A stretch of 64,000 bases of DNA from Humulus lupulus (taxonomy: Eukaryota; Streptophyta; Magnoliopsida; Rosales; Cannabaceae): NCBI RefSeq assembly GCF_963169125.1, contig NC_084794.1, forward strand, positions 155,134,858 to 155,198,857, read 5' to 3'. A model generated the notes under the pieces. The model saw only the letters and a list, made by a program, of their open reading frames with translations. It was not told where the DNA came from and made no database searches. How positions within the stretch are numbered: the stretch's first letter is position 1; each line of letters begins with the position of its first letter. The position numbers and the translations under genes are program-made. Positions 55,883 through 64,000 of this stretch are shown piece by piece.

Positions 55883-56428
55883 CTAACTAGGGTGAGGAGT
55901 ACCATCTGAAAGACCACCTTGAGCCTCAGCAGCCTCACAAGCCAGACACTTGCTAAGCTCCTTCGCTCGCGTCTTCTCGGGAAGGAAATGCAAGTTCAGA
56001 TTTTTGTTGGACTTCAAGATCAAGTAAAAGCAAGAGAAAGTTGTCTCTGAATACTCCTCTCGAGCCTTGTCCCGGGAAGCTTTTACCTCTTGCTCCTTCT
56101 CGACAAGAGCGTCCTTCCGCAATTGGTCCATGTCAACAATCAGCTTCTCTTTCTTAGCTTCAGATTGTTGGAGCTGATCAGCAAGTTTCCCCTCCATCTG
56201 GGTTATCCTGAGATTTAACTCAGTCATTTCCTTCTGTTTGAGCTCCACGGTACTACAAAGGGTGTTGATCTCTTCATCCTTTGAGGCAATGTCAACATCC
56301 CTAGAGCCAAGAACATGCCTAAGGTCCAGCACCTCTTGGCGGATAGTTTCATGCTCGGAACGAAGGTTGGAGAGTGTAGAGGTATACTCCACAGACCTAT
56401 CATGGACATGAGAGACTAGCATCAATGC

Positions 56429-56506
56429 CTGCAGAAAACATACAAGTGTTAGATAAACATCAGAGCACAAGCTAACAAGGCAAGAAGAAAACTGTAAAGG
56501 ACTCAC
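56429..56506 (-). other. Predicted intron in the antisense gene
   Basis: Minus strand: donor GTGAGTCC after CGGAGT, acceptor TGTATGTTTTCTGCAG before GCATTG. 78 bp, T-rich before the acceptor, and the flanking frames are open on both sides (SLVDIRS before; ALMLVSHVHDRSVEYT after). Confidence 0.65.
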
Positions 56507-56918
56507 ACTCCGAATGTCTACGAGTGACTTCATTAGAATGGTGTCAATTCCTCATTCTTAATCCCATTAAAAGTTGTTATCGTGTGCTCCAGATAAGACG
56601 CTCTATCCATGAGGGAACTTAAGTTCCGTATAGCAAATTGATGTGGCTCAGATAAGGAAGCAGGTGCAGAATAGGAAGCACTCGCATCAATGAAAATGGG
56701 AGGAACTGGTGTAGACAAAGATAGCTCTACCTATGCAACAGGACTAGACGCCAAAAGAGTTGGACTAAACACCAAAGGATTCGGAGGGGACACCTCAGGA
56801 AGAACCTCCATGACCGACTTGGCCTCAACCCTGGCCGTTTTTGCCACTCGAATAGAAGGACTAGCCTTGGTGGGAGTCGACCTCTGCTGGGTATGAACAA
56901 AACCTAACATGTCTAAGC

Positions 56919-56994
56919 CTGCAAAAGAAGATCAAATGTTAGAAGGATATTAAGCACAAATGAATCATAAAATAAAGGTGATAAAGTGTCAAAC
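56919..56994 (-). other. Second predicted intron in the antisense gene
   Basis: Minus strand: donor GAAG|GTTTGAC, acceptor TCTTCTTTTGCAG before GCTTAG. 76 bp, T-rich. Joins FELESLLEG-type text to LDMLGFVHTQQ. Confidence 0.6.
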
Positions 56995-58464
56995 CTTCTA
57001 AAAGAGATTCGAGTTCGAATGTAGTCTCATCAAAGTCGTCTGAACCAAGGGATGAGCACGCAACAGATGCACCCACCTCACCACCCACATGTCCGACCAG
57101 CACCAGTGAAGAGGGTGTCTCTTCGACATGAATGGGTCCTGGGGAGTAAATGGCGGTCACGGGCTCGGGACTATCGTCATCCGGAACATCGGCTAAACTA
57201 GGAGGAAACAGCCCCACCTTCCTAAGGTTCTCTGGAGTAATGGGTCTTGACATTCTTCTTCTCAAACGTCATGGAAATCAGTGCCTTGGCCCTAACTTTC
57301 ATAGCCTGGGTCAGGAGTGCTCTATAAAAAGGCCCAACATGCTTAAACTTGGATTAGTTGGCCTCTGCGTCCTTAGTAAAGAAATAGTTGTCGGCGTATC
57401 TAAATTCCTTGCTATTTTCAGAGATATCTTCCAAGAAAGTGTTGGTACCCTCGCTCATATAATGGTGGAAGTGGAAATACCCCGAGTTGCACTGAGAAGG
57501 GTTTGTCTTCAGGTCAGACAAGTAGTGGATCTTGTGAGGACTGGAGCAGCCCATTTTCTGTAGTGATAGATAATGTACAATGAAGATAAGGCCAAGATCG
57601 CATTAGGAGCCAGTTGAGAAGGACTAATACCAAAATAGTCTGCAACACTACGAAACTATGGATAAAGAGGAAGTAGGGCCCTAGACTTAATGGCAGAATG
57701 TGTCCAAGTGCACATACCTAGAGGGGGGTCCTCAGCTCTGTCATCTGGACCAGGGATAGTAATAGACACACCAGAGAGGTCAAAGGTCTTCCTTAAGTTC
57801 TTTACCTTTTCTTCAGTCATGTCAGAGACCGCCCCTTGAACCAAACAACCTCATAATCTGGAGGGCGAGGCTTGTCAATTGGTTTCCATATGATTTCACT
57901 AGAAAAGGTGGCCCCAGAATCTGATGAATTGAACTACATTTATCATCTCTTCTTCTGTTGCGCAGCTGGCGAGACTGTCTTGCTCTTGGAAGGAGGGCGA
58001 ACCACCTTAGGCCGGAACCTGTGAATAGAATGCTCCTGAGAATGAATAGCATAGCGATGAGAACCCTCGGTATGTTCTTACTGAGAAGAAGATTGATGGG
58101 GAACCCGACTAGTATCTCGGTGCAAAGGGTGTTGCGATGAGTCTCGCTAACCTAACCTATTCCGCTGAGAAGAATGACTCTGTTGAGATGTGCCTTGGGA
58201 GCCACGGGGCGTACTGTGCTAAGAAGAAATCTGAGAAAAGCCAAACTAGGAGCCCTGAGTGATGTGCCTGGAAATATGAGGATCATATTCAGAGGGTTGC
58301 TGAGTCATCTGTTTTACTCTCTCCATTGGACAATACCATTTCAAGAAATCGTCCTCGCTGAACAAATATAAAGGGGAGCGAGGGAGAATCATTTTCACCC
58401 TTTCCAAGAACTCCTGGGGAGTACGCTCACTTACTGAATTGTCTGATGAAGAGGAGCTGGACAT

Positions 58465-58940
58465 CTGCAATAGAAGAAACATGAAGATTAAAGTTAGTAA
58501 ATGAGCATAATGAAGCCAATAGCTGGGGGCATATCCATGAACCATGGAATAAAAATGAAGAAATCAGGAGTAAAATTCTATATAGGGGGTCGGCCCAGTG
58601 AGCCTAAGCCTAGGCCGACCACCATGAATCCATCAAATTGTGAAGCAAGAAAAATGGGGCATAGGTGGTTGGCCTACCACCTTAGGCCGACCACCTCAGC
58701 GATGCAAGCCTTAGAAAAGTTCCAGAGGACTGTTCAAGTCTCCAGAAAAAGTAATTTTTACAATACTAGGAAGGCCCCCAAGGAGATCAATTAAGGTGAA
58801 AAAATTATTTTTAGGTTCCTAAGTGGTCGGCTTATGCATGGGCTGATCACCCTAGATCCCTGAAAATCGCCTAAGGCAAGAGAAAGAAGGTACTCAGCCC
58901 ATGAATCTCTAGGGGTGGTCGGCTTATCCCTAATTCTAGG
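58465..58940 (+). other. Element E non-coding segment with GGTCGGCC motifs
   Basis: Includes the inverted motif GTCGGCCCAGTGAGCC...TAGGCCGACC (58589-58620) and CCACCTTAGGCCGACCACC near 58677-58695. No convincing plus-strand gene. The minus strand upstream of the antisense ATG, where its promoter or an earlier exon would be, lies here. Confidence 0.5.
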
Positions 58941-59340
58941 CCTGGAAATCGCCTGAGGCTAGGGAAGGGAAGCCCTAAAGGTACTCGACCCGCGATTGGG
59001 AGCCCTGGAGGCGCTCATCCCAAACATTGTACCTAAGCCTAGAAATCGCCTAAGGCAAGGATTAGGAGCCCTAGAGGTGCTCGGCCCAAACACTGTACCT
59101 AAGCCTAGAAATTGTCTAAGGCAAGGATTAGGAGCCCTAGAGGTGCTCGGCCCAAACATTGTTCCTAAGCCTAGAAATCACCTAAGGCAAAGGTTGGAAA
59201 CTCTAAAGGTGCTCGGCCCAAACCTGTTCCTAGGCCTGGAAATCGCACAAGGAGAAGCCAAGAGGTACTCAGCCCATGATTGGGTGCCATGGAGGTGCTC
59301 GGCCCAAGCCTGATCCTATCTCTGGAAATCGCAGGCACTA
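58940..59340 (+). repeat. 66-bp tandem array
   Basis: CCTAAGCCTAGAAAT starts at 59032, 59098 and 59164, each followed by 'cctaaggcaaggattaggagccctagaggtgctcggccc'-like text; more diverged units lie on both sides. The small ORFs here (GALEVLGPN repeats) are the array translated, not a gene. Confidence 0.85.
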
Positions 59341-59689
59341 TAGTTTGGAGTCCCAGAAATCGCCAGAACTAGTGAGTGGTTGGCCTAGGGTCTTACATCC
59401 TTGAAAATTGTCCAATCTTGGGTTTATAACCCTGGAAATCACCCAGACTAAGGAATTTTAAAGAGAAATCTTGATTCAAGTAAGTCAATTATTTTGGATC
59501 AGGATACAACAAAACAAGAAGATTCAAACAAAAATTCCTCAAAAATGCAAAGTGTTTCTTATAAATATAAGCATATTTAAATTAAATTGTGTGAGGATTA
59601 GAAGAAAGTACTTACCAAAGATCTGAGTTTGATGAGGAACTGGAGAAATCAGACTTCGATCTTATTTGAAAGTGGCGCTTAGAGCAGGA

Positions 59690-60060
59690 ATGAGAAGAGA
59701 AGACCTACTTATAACCTCTCAAGGAGACAAGATATTTTTAGGAATTCAAATTTCCTTGAAAAATATTCTATATGGTTAAAATTTAAATTCCTTGAAAAAT
59801 TTCTATATTTTTAGGAATTTAAAATTCCTTGAAAAACTATCTTATATTTTTAGGAATTAAAATTCCTTGAAAATTATTTTTTTATTTTTAAAAATTAATA
59901 TCCTTGAAAAATATATTATATTTTTAGGACTTTAAAACTCCTTGAAAAATATGTTATATTTTTAAGATTTAAAATTTCCTTGAGAAATATATTAGAATTT
60001 TAGGAAATTAATTTTCCTTGAAAAACCTAATTATTTTTAGGAATTTCTAATTGCCCCAAG
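59690..60060 (+). repeat. AT-rich tandem array, about 45-50 bp
   Basis: Repeated TTTTTAGGAATTNAAATTCCTTGAAAAA with an internal palindrome GGAATTTAAAATTCC. About seven units, ending just before the purine tract. Confidence 0.8.
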
Positions 60061-60143
60061 GGACTTGACTATTTAAGTACTGCTACGATATGTGTCTCGG
60101 GCCAGGATCAAGTTTACCGTAATGTTGAAAACATTACAATAAA

Positions 60144-60155
60144 CTTGGGGGCAAA
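60144..60155 (+). promoter_or_regulatory. Polypurine tract of element E
   Basis: CTTGGGGGCAAA touching the 3' LTR TG at 60156. Confidence 0.75.
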
Positions 60156-61202
60156 TGTTATCCCTCAAAAATACGAGGATGGCGTGGCGAATGAGAAAGC
60201 GACACGTGACATCACAAATCAGGGGAAAAATGATAAAGTATTGAGAAAAGATCGACGAGCAAAAAAGATAGGTCCAGGTCCTATGGGGAAGTCGACCAAG
60301 CCTAAACTCCCTAGGGGTGGTTGACCTGACCCCTACCCCTAGGGGTGGTCGGCCTAAGTAGGCCCAAAAGCCCTAGGGGTGGTCGGCTTGACCTCTACCC
60401 CAGGGGTGGTCGGCCCTAGTGTGTCCAAGAGAGTGATTGGCCTTACCCCTACCCCAGGGGTGGTCGGCCTGACCCCAACCCCTAGGGTGGTCGGCCCACC
60501 CTATTCTTCATAGGGTTTGTCGGCTCAAACCCCCAAGTACACTTCACTGAGAAATACTCACTCTCATTCAAACTAAGATCAACATGCCTAGCACCTAGAG
60601 TATCAATAGGTCCAACACCCAAAAGGTCACAGGCCTAGCACCCAAGCTCGGGTCATCGAACCTAGCACCTAAGTCTCATATACCAACAGAGACTTAACAT
60701 CTTCCCAAAGGTTTCTATTGTTGATTATCAACCACGATCAAGAGAAGACAACAGGAAGACCCACGATCTCATAATCAAGGGGAGGTGGTCACGTATGTTT
60801 ACTCACAATGATCGTGTACCAAACCACAATCTCCAGTACTACTGATCATGTAACAGCCCCTGGGTACTATAAATAAAGGACCGAAGGCTTCATAAAGGGG
60901 ACCTTTTTTTTCCCTTGGATCACTTTTTCTGGAATTTTGGAGATCTAAAGAAAATTTGGGGAGAAATTCTGGGCAAGTGAGAATGAGTGAATACTTTGGT
61001 TCAACTATGTAATTGTCAAGTGATTCAATACTAAAAGCTAAGTGGAGTAGTTTATTACTGTTCATCAGAACAGGGCTTAACCACTATAAAATTCTTATGT
61101 GTTTATTTAAGATAATCATACTCTATCGTCTATTCTCTTTATTTCGTTCAAAAGGTGTCGTATACTGTACATATGACCATTGGCCAATTTCACAGGTCAA
61201 CA
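60156..61202 (+). mobile_element. Element E 3' LTR
   Basis: 1047 bp, TGTTATCCCT to GGTCAACA. Eight GGGGTGGTCGGCC units (60310-60530) against eleven in the 5' LTR. A better TATA box, TATAAATA, at 60868-60875. Confidence 0.95.
60868..60875 (+). promoter_or_regulatory. TATA box of element E LTR
   Basis: TATAAATA followed by AAGGACC. The 5' LTR has TATAATTA at the same place (35807-35814). Confidence 0.65.
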
Positions 61203-61207
61203 TTTAC

Positions 61208-62600
61208 AAACATACTGCAATACTTTTTTTTTTCTTTTTTTGACTTTTTTCTGAATTTTTTTTTCAAAACATTCCTTTTATTCAAGGGAGTGCACTCTTG
61301 ATTTTTTTTTTCTTTTTTTATATATATTTTTCTCTATCTTTTTCAAATAATGATAAACAAACTAAGTGGCAAGAGAACAAGAAAAATGAGAATACACTCT
61401 CCCCCCAAACTTAAAATTCAACATTGTCCCCAATGGTGAAAAGAAGAAAATGAAAACGCTCACCCAATTTTCTCTCTCACACTCAACTCATCTCAACCCC
61501 CCAAAATGCACAAATCTATCCTATGAAGATCAAGGTGCTAAAGAGGTATGGTGAAAGAAGGTTATTATATCTAGCTAGGCTAATTAGTGGCTAAGAAAGA
61601 AAAGTGTCTATTAAGCTCAATGGGTTGACTAGGGATAAAAATGCATAACATGTAGGCTTAAAAGGCACAAACGGTCCAAAGATGGCCTAAATCATGTCAT
61701 TGGTGTAGTGATGTCTAGGATTTTGCCTCAAGGAAAACCATTAAGTAAATCTAAAATCTTAAACTCCCACAATAAACTAGCTCTTTCTAGGGTCTCAGAA
61801 AAGTTTAATCAACTATGCATACACTAAAAAGAAAAACACTACCATTAATCAATTGCTAGCAACATTCACACCCAAATAATTTATTTTAAAACCTATGTAA
61901 GAGAGACATTTAGCTTCAACTTAATTTTACTATATTTTTTTAGCTTTTACAAGATCTCCATCGAGCGCCCTTGTTAACACTAACAAAGACAAAGAATATC
62001 CTCAAAACAACAACAAAATAACAACAAGACAAGTACAAACTAGAAAAAAAAAATAGAACTGCCGACAAGAATTAAAAACAAGGTTACAACCACAGAACAA
62101 AAGAAATAACAAAAACAACAAAATTATAAAAATTAAAAAAAAACGAGTTGAGATAAGAAAACTCCATGACTATCCTTCAGAATTTTCATCCAAAAGGATA
62201 AGGTCAATTTTGAATCGATGGCCTTCTTTTCGGTTGGTTTCGGAGTTGAGGAGTTGGGTGCTTTCCCAAATTGCAAAATTTTGCTGTTGCTGGCGGAATC
62301 CTTCATTTTTCAAAAATTTCACACATTTTGCTCCCTATTTCACTTCAGCAAAATCTTTGCAAAATCTTCAGACCCCCAAATTACTACCAAAACACAATTT
62401 TCTTACTAATTAACACCTGAAACACAAAAAAAAAAACATAAAACCAGTCCAAAAAACAACACAATAAAATAAAATTAAACTATCCAAAATTAAAATTAAA
62501 ATAACTTTGTTTTTTTTTCAAGCATAAAAATATTTAATAAAGGAAATGCAATGAGCTTAACTAAACTAAAACAAAATTAAAAACAAGTTTAGGAACTTGG
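61208..62600 (-). other. Element D untranslated region, part 2
   Basis: T-runs and A-rich text with no ORF of note. It carries CCCCCCAAACTTAAAATTC at about 61402-61420, a second purine-tract-like site on the minus strand. Continues to the conserved gcgcttcttgggaggcaaccc phrase at about 62600-62620. Confidence 0.5.
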
Positions 62601-62630
62601 GTTGCCTCCCAAGAAGCGCTTGATTTAAAA

Positions 62631-63002
62631 TCATCGACATTTTGTTGAAATGTGCTCGTCAAAGAATGGTTTTCGCCCATAGAGAGTGGCATATGCCCTC
62701 ACACATGGGTCTCCATTGTGTACACCCTCAAGCTTGGCGAGATTTAAAATTGATGAACTCCAATGTTCAACGTGACTTTCTTTGGAAGAATAAGCATGAT
62801 TTATGCCAAGGAATGATGCTAATGTAGGTGGAGGTGATGGTGGACAATAAGGATCGTAATATGTGTACTCTTCCATTACTATGAGCTCACTATATTGAGG
62901 ACAGAGTACTTGTTGCATGAGGGGTAGTGGTGGATTTAACATTTCTTCTTTACTTTGCTCCAATAATTTATCCACATCTTGGGTAGAGATAGCATTCAAC
63001 AT
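62631..63002 (-). pseudogene. Element D coding remnant
   Basis: An open frame of 123 residues: MLNAISTQDVDKLLEQSKEE at the start, a Pro/Tyr-rich middle (YYDPYCPPSPPP), and the end RAYATLYGRKPFFDEHISTKCR, followed at once by the sequence that codes the IKRFLGGNP-like phrase. I do not recognise a catalytic domain. By position it is close to the 3' end of the element's coding part. Confidence 0.4.
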
Positions 63003-63087
63003 TACTATTTTCTCTCATTTGTCTTTGTCACTTTGGATTGAAGAGGGCTCCACTTGATGCTCTTCTTCCATTGGTAGCTCCATCTCC

Positions 63088-63430
63088 TTACCACTCCCCA
63101 AAATTGACCTCCTCACTTTGTGTTTGCCCCCTTGAATTTTCCCAATCATGAAGTACAACACCATGGGGTCTATTGCACAACTCATTGGCCAATAATCCCA
63201 TTTGATTCTCCAAATTCCTCAAAGATGAAGCTTGTCTTTGGATCAAAGCATCGTTTTTAGCCATAAACTCCATCATCAATACCTCCAATGAACTTGATTG
63301 AGTTACTGAATCAGGTTCCTCTATGATGACGTTTTGAAATTCCTCCAATGTCTCCTCCCATGGTTCTTGAGTGCCATCTTCAAAAGTAGGCTCCATATGG
63401 CTAAAATTGTTCTCCAAAACTTGGTTGATT
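63088..63430 (-). pseudogene. Gypsy gag C-terminal remnant of element D
   Basis: The minus-strand frame includes MMEFMAKNDALIQRQASSLRNLENQMGLLANELCNRP, the phrase seen in Athila-like gag just before the nucleocapsid part. RT, integrase and the zinc knuckle are missing between here and 63002. It is open into the copia-like text at 63431. Confidence 0.6.
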
Positions 63431-64000
63431 ATTGGAGAATGCAAACAATACCTCTCTTTAGGTTGCTCAACAAAAGCTTCTTCATTCAAAATGTCATTTA
63501 GAAAAAGCAAACTTAACATCCATTTGGTGCAATTTAAATCCAATAACATAACAAATAGATAGAAGTAACCATGTTGATTCAAGTCTTGCCACCAATGCAA
63601 ATGTTTCATCAAAATCAATAATTTAACTTTTGTGTATCCTTGAGCCACCAATCTTTCTTTGTTCATCACAATGGTGCCAAATTCATCACTCTTGTTTTTG
63701 AATATCCAGTTTGTTCTAATGACATTGGCATGACTCGGCCAAGGAACAAAAGTCCATACTTCATTGCGAGAAAACTAATCCAACTCTTCTTGCATTGCAT
63801 GAATCCATGATTCATTCGTCAAAGCTTCATTCAAATTTTAGGCTCAAAATATGAAGTAAAACACGAAAATTGAACCAAATTTTCATTCCTTCTTCGACTA
63901 ACCATGCTTTCTTCCATATTTACAAGAATGAGGTCAGTAGAGTGATTCTTTTTTACTCTGTAAGATGGTTCTTTCTTAACTGAATATGTGATGATGTTGG
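63431..64000 (-). pseudogene. Ty1/copia reverse transcriptase start (fragment)
   Basis: Minus strand from the window edge: EALTNESWIHAMQEELD with a TAG, NEVWTFVPWPSHANVIRTNWIFKNKSDEFGTIV, NKERLVAQGYTKV, then a one-base shift to IDFDETFALVARLES, and a shift back before FLNDILNEEAFVEQPK. This is the start of a copia RT (family RNKARLVAQGY, DETFAPVARLE, QMDVKSAFL); the first Asp (QMDVK) is kept. The sub-lineage is uncertain, perhaps SIRE-like. The RT catalytic YVDD is not reached because the sequence switches to gypsy gag. Confidence 0.8.

Larger units (their letters stand above)
55883..58464 (-). pseudogene. Antisense, apparently spliced gene in element E
   Basis: Opposite strand to pol. Possible start ATG at 58464-58462, right after an acceptor-like TCTATTGCAG. 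It begins MSSSSSSDNSVSERTPQEFLERV, then a middle part with frames changing (57844-57656: SDMTEEKVKNLRKTFDLSG; 57554-57354: KIHYLSDLKTNPSQCNSGYFHFHH; 57265-56995: PENLRKVGLFPPSLADVP). The C-terminal part (56428-55883) is Glu/Lys-rich with heptads (LRSEHETIRQEVLDLRHVL onward), a likely coiled coil about 110 residues long. Two GT-AG introns of 78 and 76 bp are visible. Antisense ORFs are known in Tat/Grande-type elements; function unknown. I do not assign a domain family. Confidence 0.65.
34975..61202 (+). mobile_element. Element E: Ty3/gypsy Tat-lineage retrotransposon, 26.2 kb with nested insertions
   Basis: LTRs 34975-36140 and 60156-61202, duplication TTTAC at 34970-34974 and 61203-61207. 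Sense order: gag, protease, RT, RNase H, second RNase H, integrase, ending about 54212. About 6 kb of non-coding sequence follows, with tandem arrays and an antisense gene. Removing element 2 (38609-51313) leaves about 13.5 kb, a normal Tat size. The second RNase H and the antisense gene mark the Tat group. Coding is broken throughout. Confidence 0.95.
33038..63430 (-). mobile_element. Element D: Athila-like gypsy element, split by element E
   Basis: Minus strand. A probable 3' LTR (34295-33038) preceded by a purine tract; untranslated part 34974-34307 and, beyond element E, 62600-61208; coding remnants 63002-62631 and a gag-like end near 63430-63088. The 'aagcgcttcttgggaggcaaccc' phrase (about 62625-62600, minus) and 'cttgggggtgtgat' LTR start are typical of Athila-like elements. 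RT and integrase are missing. Removing E and one TTTAC reconnects the two sides. Confidence 0.55.

Noticed and set aside
55883..56533. A host coiled-coil protein gene
   Set aside because: The frame lies inside element E, between pol and the 3' LTR, is broken upstream, and fits the antisense accessory gene of Tat elements. No sign that it is a separate host locus.
58959..59313. Repetitive protein genes on both strands (GALEVLGPN and FGPSTSRAPNP repeats)
   Set aside because: They are translations of the 66-bp tandem array, which is a multiple of three bases and so stays open by chance.
58940..59340. CRISPR-like array
   Set aside because: Plant DNA; units are contiguous with no unique spacers of regular length, and no cas genes are present.

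Overview
The window is nuclear DNA of a flowering plant, probably a eudicot; I cannot fix the family. It is made almost wholly of nested, decayed transposable elements, as in pericentromeric or gene-poor heterochromatin. I see no intact host protein gene, tRNA or rRNA array. Evidence for a plant: Ty3/gypsy elements of the Tekay/Del, Galadriel, Tat and Athila-like types, a Ty1/copia pol fragment, a Cassandra element carrying a 5S rRNA-like sequence, a CACTA element, and initiator-Met tRNA primer sites. Every polyprotein is broken by stops and frameshifts.

Layout. 1-1924 is a minus-strand Tekay-type LTR cut by the window edge. 2192-19833 is a decayed minus-strand Tat element (A). It is split by a truncated LTR (3858-5058), a solo LTR with a perfect duplication GTCTA (5890-8171), and a complete Tekay element (element 1, 10171-19647, duplication GTTCT) that landed inside A's own LTR. 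20163-21342 is an LTR stub joined to a 5'-truncated Galadriel-like chromovirus (C, to about 24936) with a C-terminal chromodomain. 24945-26267 is the gag start plus LTR of a second minus-strand Tat element (B). 26268-28446 is AT-rich. 28452-29274 is a complete Cassandra TRIM (duplication ATATA). 29280-33037 is AT-rich and unassigned.

33038 to about 63430 is a four-level stack. An Athila-like minus-strand element (D) is split by a complete 26.2-kb Tat element (E, 34975-61202, duplication TTTAC). E is split by a 12.7-kb Tekay element (element 2, 38609-51313). Element 2 is split by a 1.44-kb CACTA element (43978-45421, duplication TGA) and by a solo LTR (46289-48157). The window ends in a minus-strand copia pol fragment (63431-64000).

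How the parts work: Gag packages the RNA, protease cuts the polyprotein, RT and RNase H copy it from a tRNA primer, and integrase inserts the copy; chromodomains in Tekay and Galadriel integrases are thought to steer insertion. None of these copies can be autonomous. The most notable items are an antisense, apparently intron-containing gene inside E (55883-58464), a 180-bp dimeric tandem array beside it, and conserved palindrome and splice-donor-like signals in the long Tekay LTRs.
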